Translations under genes and position numbers: made by a program | The notes under the pieces: model-generated | What the model saw: only the letters and a program-made list of their open reading frames with translations | Told to the model about the DNA's origin: nothing | The model's database searches: none | Shown here: positions 27,083-35,613 of the stretch, in pieces | Layout: each line of letters opens with the position of its first letter | Numbering within the stretch: position 1 is the stretch's first letter | From: Burkholderia pyrrocinia | Lineage (GTDB): Bacteria > Pseudomonadota > Gammaproteobacteria > Burkholderiales > Burkholderiaceae | Direction of reading: 5' to 3' | Assembly: GCF_022809715.1 (NCBI RefSeq) | Contig: NZ_CP094460.1 | Span: forward strand, 2,356,001-2,420,000 | DNA: 64,000 nucleotides

Positions 27083-27175
27083 TTACTTTGCAACCGTGAT
27101 GCCTGCCGAATGCGCGCGCTGCGCGGGCCGCACCACGGTTTCAACATGCCGGCCCAGCGACACCGGCACTTCCAT
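27083..27175 (-). pseudogene. Remnant of a HTH_37-like antitoxin C-terminus
   Basis: The minus strand encodes MEVPVSLGRHVETVVRPAQR followed by AHSAGITVAK and a stop. This aligns with the last 26 residues (VSFDQHVEIVVRPAGQP and following) of the intact HTH protein at 52116-52436 in this window. Upstream in frame there is no helix-turn-helix, only a stretch containing the palindrome at 27196-27213. It is best read as the decayed 3' end of a paralogue. The remainder of 27030-27524 has no convincing gene. Confidence 0.4.
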
Positions 27176-27195
27176 CACCTGACCTGGCGAAACGT

Positions 27196-27213
27196 AATCG
27201 GACTGGTCCGATT
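27196..27213. repeat. Dispersed palindrome AATCGGACTGGTCCGATT
   Basis: Perfect 8-bp arms around TG, the best-conserved member of the 18-bp palindrome family found throughout the non-coding DNA of this window. Confidence 0.75.
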
Positions 27214-27428
27214 GGGTCGGCTCCGCGATCGGGATACCCTTCGGGTACCGGATCTGAACGGCGTCCTGCCTGCCGTCACCCGTCTGCCATTCCCGTTCGC
27301 GAGACCGCGCGTTGCGCGGCCCATCGTGTTCCTCCGGCGCCAGCCGCGAGCCGTCGCGTGCTCACTCGCTGATTCACTACTTCAAGCAGCGTACGCGCAC
27401 GGCCAATCGCGTCAGCGATATCGCGCCG

Positions 27429-27446
27429 AATCAGACGGGTCCGATT
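27429..27446. repeat. Dispersed palindrome AATCAGACGGGTCCGATT
   Basis: Second family member in this gap, with one arm mismatch, 79 bp upstream of the RclC-like gene. Confidence 0.65.
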
Positions 27447-27524
27447 CATTTGCGTCCCTCGCGTTCATAGAATGGAATCGATGATGCGCTTCACGCGCAT
27501 TGCCATTCGACGGAGGCGTTCCGC

Positions 27525-28037
27525 ATGACCGCTCTTGATTCCTTCTCACGCATTGCCGAGCGCACGCACGGCTCGCGCAGTTCGTTCGCACTGCTGCGTT
27601 GGTCGCTAGTCGTGATCTTCCTGTGGTTCGGCGGAATGAAGTTCACCGCGTACGAAGCAGGCGGCATCGCGCCATTCATCGCGAACAGCCCGCTGATGAG
27701 TTGGCTGCACGCGCTGTTCGGCGTGGAAGGCGCGAGCATCGCGATCGGCGCGGTCGAACTGACGACGGCCGCGATGCTGGCTGTCGGCTCGCGCGTGCCG
27801 CTGGCGTCGGTGCTGGGTGCCGCGATGTCATCGGCCACATACGCGATGACATTGACCTTCATGCTGACGACGCCCGGCGTTGGCGAGCCAACGGCCGGCG
27901 GGTTCCCGGCGATCTCGGCGCCGATCGGCCAGTTCCTGCTGAAGGACCTCGTGCTGCTCGCGGCATCGCTGTGCCTGCTGCTGGCGTCGCTGCCGCCGCG
28001 CGGCGGCGACGCAGCGCGGACGTCGCCCGTCGCGTGA
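27525..28037 (+). CDS. RclC/YkgB-family (DUF417) inner-membrane protein
   Basis: A 170-residue four-helix membrane protein. The signature VVIFLWFGGMKFTAYEAGGIAPFI-type segment (about residues 29-52) is typical of the YkgB/RclC family, related to DoxX. RclC in Escherichia coli belongs to the reactive-chlorine resistance locus, but no rclA or rclB neighbour is present. GGAGGCGTTCCGC precedes the ATG. It is likely a stress-related membrane protein of unknown mechanism. Confidence 0.8.
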   Translation: MTALDSFSRIAERTHGSRSSFALLRWSLVVIFLWFGGMKFTAYEAGGIAPFIANSPLMSWLHALFGVEGASIAIGAVELTTAAMLAVGSRVPLASVLGAAMSSATYAMTLTFMLTTPGVGEPTAGGFPAISAPIGQFLLKDLVLLAASLCLLLASLPPRGGDAARTSPVA

Positions 28038-28077
28038 CGACGGCGACGCGTTCCGGCTCGGCCGAGGACGGAGCCAT

Positions 28078-28590
28078 ATGAACATCATGGGCGATCGACA
28101 CATCATCGGGCGGTTGGCGAGCACGCTGGCACCGTGCTTCAAGGACGTGCTGCGCCGTCCGCGCCGCACGACGATTCTCGCGGCGACGGCAGGATGTCTG
28201 CTCGCGGCCGCATGCGTCGCGGCGCCGCGCGTGTACGAGATGCAGACGCCGGCCGCGATCGGGATGCAAGACGGCGCGAACCCAGTGCACACCGGTTCCG
28301 TCGTGCGCCCGGCGGCCGTACCCGTCGGCGCCGCACGGCACGGCGTTGGCGACCCGGCGCGCACCGCGCACGATTCGGCCGTGCATGCGGCCGCGCGCGC
28401 GAAAGCGCGCTATCCGCGCCGGCCCGATGCATCGTCCGATACCGCGAAGGCGCTCGGCATGACCGACGCGGAACTCGCGTCGTGGCTTACCGACATTCGC
28501 CAGCAGACGTCGGAGCCGACGTTTCATCCACGAGAACGCGGCGCGGCCGAACTTCACCCGATGCACCCCGCGCGCCCGACCGATTCCTGA
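28078..28590 (+). CDS. Hypothetical exported or membrane-anchored protein
   Basis: A 170-residue protein with a hydrophobic segment (TTILAATAGCLLAAACVAA, about residues 31-49) after a basic stretch. It could be a signal peptide with a late start or a single anchor; a lipobox-like LAAAC occurs at its end. The rest is low-complexity, Ala/Arg/Pro/His-rich, with GMTDAELASWLTDI near residue 125. No family is recognised. It lies 41 bp after the RclC-like gene and 130 bp before the Anbu operon. Confidence 0.5.
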   Translation: MNIMGDRHIIGRLASTLAPCFKDVLRRPRRTTILAATAGCLLAAACVAAPRVYEMQTPAAIGMQDGANPVHTGSVVRPAAVPVGAARHGVGDPARTAHDSAVHAAARAKARYPRRPDASSDTAKALGMTDAELASWLTDIRQQTSEPTFHPRERGAAELHPMHPARPTDS

Positions 28591-28720
28591 CCCTGCCGGT
28601 CGGCACGACTTCCGAAGACCGGCGCGGCCGCCGGTCGCGCCTGCCGCCCGTTCCCGATGCGCGTCGCGCCGTACGCCGGCGGCGGCGTATCCAACCAGAA
28701 ACCAGCAAGCGGAGACAAGC

Positions 28721-30130
28721 ATGCAGTTCTACGACGAGATGCATCGCGAAGGCGGCGCCGTCCGGCGCCACTACGAAGCATTCCAGCACTGGCTGAGCCA
28801 GCAGACCGACGACACGATGCGCCGCAAACGCGCGGAAGCGGACCTGATGTTTCGACGGGTCGGCATCACGTTCGCCGTCAACGGCGACGAATCGGGCGGC
28901 GAGCGGCTGATCCCGTTCGACCAGATTCCGCGCATCGTGCCGGCCGACGCATGGCGCACGCTCGAAGCCGGGCTGCGGCAGCGCGTGCAGGCGCTCAACC
29001 TGTTCCTGCACGACGTCTACCATCGCGGCGACATCGTGCGCGCGGGCATCGTGCCGGCCGCGCAGATCTATGCGAACGCGCAGTACCGGCCGGAGATGCA
29101 GAACGTCGACGTGCCGCGCGACATCCGTGCGCACATCGCGGGCGTGGACCTCGTGCGGGCCGGCGACGACGGCGCGTTCTACGTGCTGGAAGACAACCTG
29201 CGCGTGCCGTCGGGCGTGTCGTACATGCTCGAGAACCGCAAGATGATGATGCGGCTCTTTCCCGACCTGTTCGTGCGCAACCGCATCGCGCCCGTCGCGC
29301 ACTACCCGGATCTGCTGCTCGACACGCTGCGCGCGAGCGCGCCGGACGGCGTCGACGATCCGGTCGTCGTCGTGATGACGCCGGGCATGTACAACTCCGC
29401 GTACTTCGAGCACACGTTCCTCGCGCAGCAGATGGGCGTCGAACTCGTCGAGGGCAAGGACCTGTTCGTCGACGGCCGGCACGTATACATGCGCACGACC
29501 CACGGGCCGAAGCGCGTCGACGTGATCTACCGCCGGCTCGACGACGATTTTCTCGATCCGCTCGCGTTCCGCAGCGATTCGGCGCTCGGCGTGCCGGGTC
29601 TGCTTGGCGCGTATCGCGCGGGGCGCGTGACGATCGCGAACGCGATCGGCACCGGCATCGCGGACGACAAGTCGATCTACCCGTTCGTCCCCGACATGAT
29701 CCGGTTCTATCTCGACGAGCAGCCGATCCTGAACAACGTGCCGACGTACCAGTGCCGCAAGCCCGACGATCTCGCATACACGCTTGCGCACCTGCCCGAT
29801 CTCGTCGTCAAGGAAGTACACGGCGCGGGCGGCTACGGGATGCTCGTCGGCCCGGCCGCGACGAAAGCGGAGATCGAAGCGTTCCGTGCGCGACTCGTCG
29901 CGCAGCCCGACAACTACATCGCGCAGCCGACGCTCGCGCTGTCCACCTGCCCGACCTTCGTCGAAGCCGGCATCGCGCCGCGCCACATCGACCTGCGGCC
30001 GTTCGTGCTGTCGGGCCGCACCGTGAAGATGGTCGCGGGCGGGCTCACGCGCGTCGCGCTGAAGGAGGGCTCGCTGGTCGTGAATTCGTCGCAGGGCGGC
30101 GGCACGAAGGACACGTGGGTCGCGGGCTGA
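28721..30130 (+). CDS. Circularly permuted type 2 ATP-grasp protein (Anbu operon)
   Basis: A 469-residue protein, MQFYDEMHREGGAVRRHYEA, of the COG2308 type. It shows conserved ATP-grasp blocks in permuted order, including FYVLEDNLRVPSGVSYMLEN near residue 153, VMTPGMYNSAYFEH near 218, VVKEVHGAGGYGMLVGP near 363 and NSSQGGGTKDTWV at the C-terminus. Such enzymes form carboxylate-amine bonds and have been predicted to act as peptide ligases. It heads a four-gene operon with an alpha-E protein, a transglutaminase-like protein and the proteasome-like peptidase Anbu. Confidence 0.92.
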   Translation: MQFYDEMHREGGAVRRHYEAFQHWLSQQTDDTMRRKRAEADLMFRRVGITFAVNGDESGGERLIPFDQIPRIVPADAWRTLEAGLRQRVQALNLFLHDVYHRGDIVRAGIVPAAQIYANAQYRPEMQNVDVPRDIRAHIAGVDLVRAGDDGAFYVLEDNLRVPSGVSYMLENRKMMMRLFPDLFVRNRIAPVAHYPDLLLDTLRASAPDGVDDPVVVVMTPGMYNSAYFEHTFLAQQMGVELVEGKDLFVDGRHVYMRTTHGPKRVDVIYRRLDDDFLDPLAFRSDSALGVPGLLGAYRAGRVTIANAIGTGIADDKSIYPFVPDMIRFYLDEQPILNNVPTYQCRKPDDLAYTLAHLPDLVVKEVHGAGGYGMLVGPAATKAEIEAFRARLVAQPDNYIAQPTLALSTCPTFVEAGIAPRHIDLRPFVLSGRTVKMVAGGLTRVALKEGSLVVNSSQGGGTKDTWVAG

Positions 30131-30171
30131 GCGGCACGCGCGGGCCCGAACCACAAGACAAAGGAGGCAGC

Positions 30172-31119
30172 ATGCTGAGCCGCACCGCGGATCATATCTA
30201 CTGGATGGCGCGCTATCTGGAGCGCGCGGAGAATACGGCGCGCATCGTCGACATCAACCTGAAATCGCTGCTGCTGCCGCAGGACGACGAACGGCAGCGC
30301 CGCACGCTGCGCGCGCTGCTGCGCTCGGTCGAACTCGAGCCGGCCTTCACGGCGAAGCATGGCGAACCGGCGCCCGAGACGGTCGTCGCGTTTCTCGTCG
30401 CGGATCGCGACAATCCGTCGAGCATCGTGTCCTGCCTGCGCAGCGCACGGGAGAACGCGCGCGCGGTGCGCGGCCTGCTGACGACGGAGTGGTGGGAGAC
30501 GATCAACCATACGTGGATCGAGTGCGTCGAGCCGCTCGCGGCGGATGCGCTCGCGGCCGATCCGCACGAATTCCTCGAATGGGTGAAGTCGCGCGTGCAC
30601 CTTGCGCGCGGTGTATCGATCGGCACCGCGATGCGCGACGACGCGTATTACTTCTCGCGGCTCGGCACGTTTCTCGAACGCGCGGACAACGTCGCGCGGA
30701 TGCTCGACGTGCGCTTTCTCGACATCGAGCAGGCCACGGCCGATTCTCCGGACGAGATCGACGAGTTCTACTACTGGACGTCGATCCTCACGTCGGTGTC
30801 GGGGATGGAGATCTATCACAAGGTCTATCGCGACGTCGTGACGCCCGACCGCGTGGCCGAACTGCTGCTGCTGAACCCCGCGATGCCGCGCTCGCTGCGC
30901 GCCGCGATCGACGATTTCTGCATGACGCTCGACAAGCTGAAAAACGGTGCGTCGGCCGAGTGCGAACGCGAGGCGGGCCGATTGCGTGCGGAGCTGCATT
31001 ACGCGGACATCCGCAAGATCCGCGCGCAGGGGTTGCACGCATTCCTGAACGAATCGCTCGAGCGCGTGTATGCGCTCGGCAACATGGTCTCGCGCGCTTT
31101 CATGATGTCCGCGAGCTGA
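30172..31119 (+). CDS. Alpha-E domain protein (Anbu operon)
   Basis: A 315-residue all-helical protein, MLSRTADHIYWMARYLERAENTAR, of the COG2307 alpha-E family. A second copy of the core signature occurs as YYFSRLGTFLERADNVARML near residue 160, suggesting an internal duplication. It is always found beside the permuted ATP-grasp protein and is thought to be its partner. AAGGAGG precedes the ATG, 41 bp after the ATP-grasp stop. Confidence 0.92.
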   Translation: MLSRTADHIYWMARYLERAENTARIVDINLKSLLLPQDDERQRRTLRALLRSVELEPAFTAKHGEPAPETVVAFLVADRDNPSSIVSCLRSARENARAVRGLLTTEWWETINHTWIECVEPLAADALAADPHEFLEWVKSRVHLARGVSIGTAMRDDAYYFSRLGTFLERADNVARMLDVRFLDIEQATADSPDEIDEFYYWTSILTSVSGMEIYHKVYRDVVTPDRVAELLLLNPAMPRSLRAAIDDFCMTLDKLKNGASAECEREAGRLRAELHYADIRKIRAQGLHAFLNESLERVYALGNMVSRAFMMSAS

Positions 31120-31131
31120 ATCGAGGTTCCC

Positions 31132-31932
31132 ATGTACCTGACCATTCGACACGACACGATCTATCGCTATTCGGCGCCGCTCACCTATTCGATCCAGCAG
31201 ATCCGGATGACGCCGCCGGCGCTGCCGTCGCAGTACGTCGCGGGCTGGCGGATCACCGCGCCCGGCGCGCTCGATGCGTCGACCGATGCGTACGGCAACG
31301 CGCTGCATGCGCTGGTCGTCACGCGGCCGCTGACCGAAATCGCGCTGCATGCGCACGGTGCAATCGACACGCAGCCGCTCGACGACGGCCGGCTCGGGCT
31401 CGACCCGGGGCCCGTGCCGGTCGCGCACTACACGTGTGCGACGCGGCTGACCGAGGCCGACGGCGCGATCCGCGAGCTTGCCGCCCCGCTCGAAGCGGGC
31501 GACGGCTCCTGCGCGTTCATTGCTTTGGCCGAGCGGATCGCCGATGCGGTTGCGTACCGGCAAGGAATCACGGCCGCGACGAGCACGGCGGCCGACGCAC
31601 TCGCGCTGCGGCACGGCGTATGCCAGGATCACGCGCACCTGATGCTCGCATGCTGCCGCGCGCGCGGCGTGCCCGCGCGCTACGTGAGCGGTTATTTCGA
31701 CGCGGGCGACGTGCCGCATGCGGCGAGCCATGCGTGGGTCGACGTATGGGTGCGCGAGATTGGCTGGGTGTCGGTCGACGTCACGCACGCGCGCTTCGCG
31801 GGCGAAGCGTATTGCCGCGTCGCGACCGGCCGCGACTACGAAGCGGCCGCGCCGGTGCGCGGCGTGCGGATCGGCGGCGGTGACGAGTCGCTCGACGTGC
31901 GGGTGGACGTGCAGGCGGGAGGCGCGTTATGA
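31132..31932 (+). CDS. Transglutaminase-like cysteine peptidase (Anbu operon)
   Basis: A 266-residue protein with an N-terminal beta-rich domain (MYLTIRHDTIYRYSAPLTYS) and a papain-like core. The catalytic triad is visible as Cys in RHGVCQDHAHL near residue 164, His in ASHAWVDVWV near 203, and Asp in WVSVDVTHAR near 217. It probably hydrolyses or transfers an amide made by the ATP-grasp enzyme. It overlaps the next gene by 4 bp (ATGA). Confidence 0.9.
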   Translation: MYLTIRHDTIYRYSAPLTYSIQQIRMTPPALPSQYVAGWRITAPGALDASTDAYGNALHALVVTRPLTEIALHAHGAIDTQPLDDGRLGLDPGPVPVAHYTCATRLTEADGAIRELAAPLEAGDGSCAFIALAERIADAVAYRQGITAATSTAADALALRHGVCQDHAHLMLACCRARGVPARYVSGYFDAGDVPHAASHAWVDVWVREIGWVSVDVTHARFAGEAYCRVATGRDYEAAAPVRGVRIGGGDESLDVRVDVQAGGAL

Positions 31933-32732
31933 CCTACTGTGTGGCGATGCGCGTCGACGAAGGGATCGTGTTCCTGTCTGACTCGCGCACCAACGCTGGC
32001 ATCGATCACGTGAGCACGTTCCGCAAGATGGCGCTGTTCGAAGTGCCGGACGAGCAGGTCGTCGTGTTGCTGTCGGCCGGCAATCTCGCGATCACGCAGG
32101 CGGTCACGCAAAGCCTCGCGTCGCAGCCGAGGACCGATCCGCAGTCGATCTGGCGCGTGCGCTCGATGCACGACGCGGCGCGGCTCGTCGGCGACGCGGT
32201 GCGGGCGGTGCATGCGCGCGACGCACAGTCGCTGAGCCAGTTCGGCGTCGATTTCAACTGCAGCTTCATCGTCGGCGGGCAGGTGCGCGGCGAGGCGCCG
32301 CGGCTATTCCAGATCTATGCGGCCGGCAACTTCATCGAGGCGTCGACGTTGAGCCCGTACGTGCAGATCGGCGAGGCGAAGTATGGCAAGCCGATCATCG
32401 AACGGATGCTGTGCGAGGCGATGCCGCTCGCGGACGCGACGAAATGCGCGCTGATCTCGATGAATTCGACGATCCGTTCGAACGTGTCGGTCGGGCTGCC
32501 GGTCGATCTGCTCGTGTACGAGCGCGATGCGCTGCGCGCGACGAAGTTCGCGACGTTCGACGAGCATGATCCGTACTACGGGATGCTGCATACGACGTGG
32601 GCGGCGCGGCAGCGTTCGGTGTTCGACGAGATTCCGAACCTGCCGTGGCCCGACTTGCCGACGGTGCTGCCGCCGAGGGTCGCGCCGGAGCGCACGGCGT
32701 TGCGGGAGTGGGCGGAGGGGGCGCCCGAGTAG
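31929..32732 (+). CDS. Anbu proteasome-related peptidase
   Basis: A 267-residue N-terminal-nucleophile hydrolase, MTYCVAMRVDEGIVFLSDSRTNAG. Removal of Met would expose Thr as nucleophile, and the Asp of SDSRT and the Lys of TFRKM complete the proteasome/HslV-like site. It matches the Anbu (ancestral beta-subunit) group, which forms helical or ring assemblies. Its presence with COG2307, COG2308 and COG1305 genes is the classical Anbu operon. The natural substrates are unknown. Confidence 0.9.
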   Translation: MTYCVAMRVDEGIVFLSDSRTNAGIDHVSTFRKMALFEVPDEQVVVLLSAGNLAITQAVTQSLASQPRTDPQSIWRVRSMHDAARLVGDAVRAVHARDAQSLSQFGVDFNCSFIVGGQVRGEAPRLFQIYAAGNFIEASTLSPYVQIGEAKYGKPIIERMLCEAMPLADATKCALISMNSTIRSNVSVGLPVDLLVYERDALRATKFATFDEHDPYYGMLHTTWAARQRSVFDEIPNLPWPDLPTVLPPRVAPERTALREWAEGAPE

Positions 32733-32779
32733 AGGCAGGCGGGCGGTTCGCGTCCGCCTTTGCCGACCGATGCGCCGCG

Positions 32780-32998
32780 CTACGCCGGATCGATCGTGAA
32801 GTTCGCGAGCGCGTAGTGCGCGCGGCACGTCCAGAGCGTATTGCCGCCGCGATGAAAAACGGCGACGCCGTCACGGACGGTCATCCGCGTGCGCGGATAC
32901 ACGGCGCCGTGCCCGTTGACGGCGGCGGCAAGATCGTTGCGTTCCTTGCAGGCGGCCCAGTATTCGCCGTCCTGTAGTGTCGTCTGTCGATGATTCAT
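32780..32998 (-). CDS. Hypothetical 72-residue protein
   Basis: Starts MNHRQTTLQDGEYWAACKER, with a GGAG-like ribosome-binding site 6 bp upstream. It is soluble, with single scattered cysteines and a GGNTLWTCRAHYAL segment. No family is recognised. It ends convergent with the Anbu gene, 47 bp away. Confidence 0.5.
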   Translation of the reverse strand: MNHRQTTLQDGEYWAACKERNDLAAAVNGHGAVYPRTRMTVRDGVAVFHRGGNTLWTCRAHYALANFTIDPA

Positions 32999-33037
32999 GC
33001 TGACTCCATCGTGATCGGTATCGCGCACGCGCGGCAG

Positions 33038-33303
33038 GGCTTCGATGCGGGTGCTCGACGCTCGCATATGGCAGCGTTATCGAGTTGCAGCAGGATCAGC
33101 GCCCTTCAAAGCGTGGCCGCGCCCACCGGCCACCATCGAGCGCCCGCATCGAAGCCGTCGCAAGCGAAAGGTGCGCGGTATCCGGATTCGCTCGCGCCTC
33201 CCGAGCGCAGCCCTTTACAGGGCCGTCAGACCACGCGAATCCGGCACCGCGCAAAACAAGCTTATCGCCGAAAGCCGCGCAGGCCTATCAGACCAGGCTG
33301 ATT
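33038..33303 (+). repeat. Composite structured intergenic repeat, copy 3 (best preserved)
   Basis: The left arm 33038-33058 and right arm 33136-33156 match at 20 of 21 positions and enclose box A (CTCGCATATGGCAGCGTT) and box B (GGCCGCGCCCACCGGCCACC). A second inverted repeat pairs 33172-33190 (TGCGCGGTATCCGGATTCG) with 33236-33253. The unit ends with TATCAGACCAGGCTGATT at 33286-33303. Confidence 0.8.
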
Positions 33304-33333
33304 CGAACCCGCACGGCGATCGGCGCGCGATGC

Positions 33334-34995
33334 TCAATGCACCCACGCGAAGTAATACGCACCGCCGATCGTCAGTGCCGCGGCGACCAGCGCCGCATAC
33401 GGCGCGAGGTTCATCCACGCGCTCCGCTTCGGAACTTCAAGCTCCATGTCCTGCTGCATCTGCGCGGGGAAGCGGCCGCGATCCTGCCAGTAGTGGCGAT
33501 AGACGAACACCGGCACGATCAGCAGCATCGCGATCAGCCCGTTGCGCAGCGTGCCTTCGCCTTGCAGATCGGCGCCAGCGCCTGCATAGACAAGGTTAGC
33601 GAACCCGCACACCGCGCCCGCGGCGAGCAGCCACGTCGGGCAGCGGAACGGACGATCCCAGTTGCCGCGATCCATCCGGTGAATCCAGCCTGACTGCAAG
33701 TTCAGGAACACGAACAGCATGTAGCAAACGTTCGAGATCGACAGCACCGTGAAGTAGTCCGACATCATCAGCAGCACGAGGTTGAAGCCGAGATCGGTCC
33801 ACATCGCGCGTGTCGGCGAGCCATGCTCGTTCACGTGCGACAGGTACTTCGGCAGCCAGCCGTCGACCGATGCCTGGTACAGCGTGCGCGACGAGCCCAT
33901 CATCGACGTCATCACGATCAGCAGGATCGACAGCATCAGCATCACGACGAGCGCGTTCGCAACCCATGCACCGCCGCCGACGAGCTTCGCCATCGCGGCT
34001 GCGACGCCGGTGCCGTCGCGAATCGCGGGATCGAGCATCGCCTGCGTGCCGAGCGCACCCTGGAATGCCATCGGCACGAGCGTCATCACGACGAGGCACA
34101 GCGCGCCCGACCAGAAGATCGCCTTCGCGGTGTCGCGGCGCGGATCGCGGAATTCGCGCGTGTAGCAGACGGCCGTCTCGAAACCATACGACGCCCAGCC
34201 GGCCATGAACATCGCGCCGAGCGCCATCGTGACGCCTTGCCCGTTCCACGCGCCGAAGGTCGCGGCCGTGAGGTTGCCTTGTGCGTCGTGACCGAGCGGC
34301 AGCAGCGGCAGCAGGTTCGACATCGGCACGTCGCCGGTGACGAACGGCACGATGCCGACGATCAACAGCGGCGTGAGCGATGCGATGCCGAGAATGCGCT
34401 GCGTTTTCGCGGCCTTCGACGCGCCGCTGTGCTGAAGCTTGAACGTGATGAGCAGCAGGATCGCCGCGATGATGAACGTCGCGTTGATCCGCAGCGACAG
34501 ACCGGGCTTGATGAAGCTCAGGTCGGCGAGCGTGAGCCGCCATTGCAGCACGGCCGCGTCGGCCGGAAAGAAGCTCGTGAGCGCATAGCTCGCCGCGAGG
34601 CCGCAGCCGAGCGCGAGCATCGGCGACCACGCGAGCCAGTTGCACCACACGGAAACCGGCGCGATCAGCTTGCTGTAGCGCACCCATCCGATCGCGCCGT
34701 ATACCGACGCGCCGCCCGATTTGTGCGGGAACAGCCCGGAGATTTCGGCGTAGGTCGCGCTTTGAATCAAGCCCATCGTAATCGCGGCGATCCAGATCGT
34801 CCACGCGGGATGGCCGATCGTCGCCGATACGCCGCCGATCGTGAACAGCACGCCGGCCGGCACGCCGCTGGTGACCCAGAAGCCGTCTTTCCACGTGAGG
34901 GTGCGTTGCAGCGTCTGGCTTTCGGGGGCGGCGTCATGCGAGGCCGGGCTGTGAGCCGCGCCGGCGGGACGGGTAGGTAATCCTGCGTCGCTCAT
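33334..34995 (-). CDS. APC-family amino acid permease
   Basis: A 553-residue transporter with about twelve hydrophobic helices. The first, WVTSGVPAGVLFTIGGVSATIG near residue 40, contains the unwound-helix glycine motif of APC permeases, followed by GLIQSATYAEISGLFPHKSGG. The 30-residue hydrophilic N-terminus is Pro/Ala-rich. Substrate is not predictable from sequence alone. An AGGACA site precedes the ATG. It is monocistronic; composite repeat copy 3 lies just past its 3' end. Confidence 0.88.
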   Translation of the reverse strand: MSDAGLPTRPAGAAHSPASHDAAPESQTLQRTLTWKDGFWVTSGVPAGVLFTIGGVSATIGHPAWTIWIAAITMGLIQSATYAEISGLFPHKSGGASVYGAIGWVRYSKLIAPVSVWCNWLAWSPMLALGCGLAASYALTSFFPADAAVLQWRLTLADLSFIKPGLSLRINATFIIAAILLLITFKLQHSGASKAAKTQRILGIASLTPLLIVGIVPFVTGDVPMSNLLPLLPLGHDAQGNLTAATFGAWNGQGVTMALGAMFMAGWASYGFETAVCYTREFRDPRRDTAKAIFWSGALCLVVMTLVPMAFQGALGTQAMLDPAIRDGTGVAAAMAKLVGGGAWVANALVVMLMLSILLIVMTSMMGSSRTLYQASVDGWLPKYLSHVNEHGSPTRAMWTDLGFNLVLLMMSDYFTVLSISNVCYMLFVFLNLQSGWIHRMDRGNWDRPFRCPTWLLAAGAVCGFANLVYAGAGADLQGEGTLRNGLIAMLLIVPVFVYRHYWQDRGRFPAQMQQDMELEVPKRSAWMNLAPYAALVAAALTIGGAYYFAWVH

Positions 34996-35379
34996 CGTTG
35001 TGTCCTGTTGCGATTCCGGGGCGGAGGGTCGTGCGGTCATCGCACCCATGGGCGTGTCGATGACGCGACCGCGTGCCGTGGTCGGGAATCGGGGTGAAGA
35101 AGGCGGCCAGAGGCCGATGAAATGCGTCGGCTATCGCTGCCACAACGGCCTCGATAGCCGCGAGGATGCGTGGCCGGATCGCCTGCGAGGCCCTCGTCGG
35201 CGCTTGCGCGCCGGCCGGGACGCAATTGCGGCCGCCTGAATGCGTGCGGCGTGCCGGTACGGGCGCGGCGTCGAGCGCTGCGAGCCGATCGCCACGGCGG
35301 TTCAGGTGCGCGATCGCGCACCCGCACGTGCGTTTTTCCGGGCCGCACGACGATGGTCCCGGTATTCGACAGGCCGAGC
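34996..35379. other. Intergenic region with no recognised gene
   Basis: About 385 bp upstream of the permease. Short open frames on both strands are Arg/Pro/Ala-rich and lack coding character. Promoter elements for the permease presumably lie at its left edge. Confidence 0.5.
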
Positions 35380-35447
35380 AATCGGACTAGTCGGATTCTG
35401 TCGGATCGCATCGCGCATATGGCGCCGTGGCTCGGACCGGTCCGATT
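35380..35447. repeat. Pair of dispersed palindromes
   Basis: AATCGGACTAGTCGGATT at 35380-35397 and GCTCGGACCGGTCCGATT at 35430-35447 (14-bp perfect core TCGGACCGGTCCGA), centre to centre 50 bp, upstream of the microprotein and glycoside hydrolase genes. Confidence 0.65.
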
Positions 35448-35497
35448 GCCGGCGCGACCAACGTAGACGATGCTGTGGGCTTTCCAGGAATAAATGC

Positions 35498-35554
35498 ATG
35501 GGTCTGCTGATCATCGCGATATGCGTCACCGTCGCCATATTCTTCGTGTTGTGA
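35498..35554 (+). CDS. Possible 18-residue single-span membrane microprotein
   Basis: ATG-initiated frame MGLLIIAICVTVAIFFVL preceded by AGGAA 8 bp upstream. All 18 residues form one uninterrupted hydrophobic helix. It sits 59 bp before the exported glycoside hydrolase, on the same strand. Small hydrophobic proteins of this kind are common in bacteria but hard to confirm; chance cannot be excluded. Confidence 0.4.
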   Translation: MGLLIIAICVTVAIFFVL

Positions 35555-35613
35555 CCGATTCAGGTCGATATGACATGCGAACTTTCCATGACTGAAAAGG
35601 AGCCCTCCGTTCG

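Noticed and set aside
17704..33303. Insertion sequences at the composite repeats
   Set aside because: No transposase frame, no terminal target duplications visible by eye, and the arms differ between copies, unlike insertion-sequence ends.
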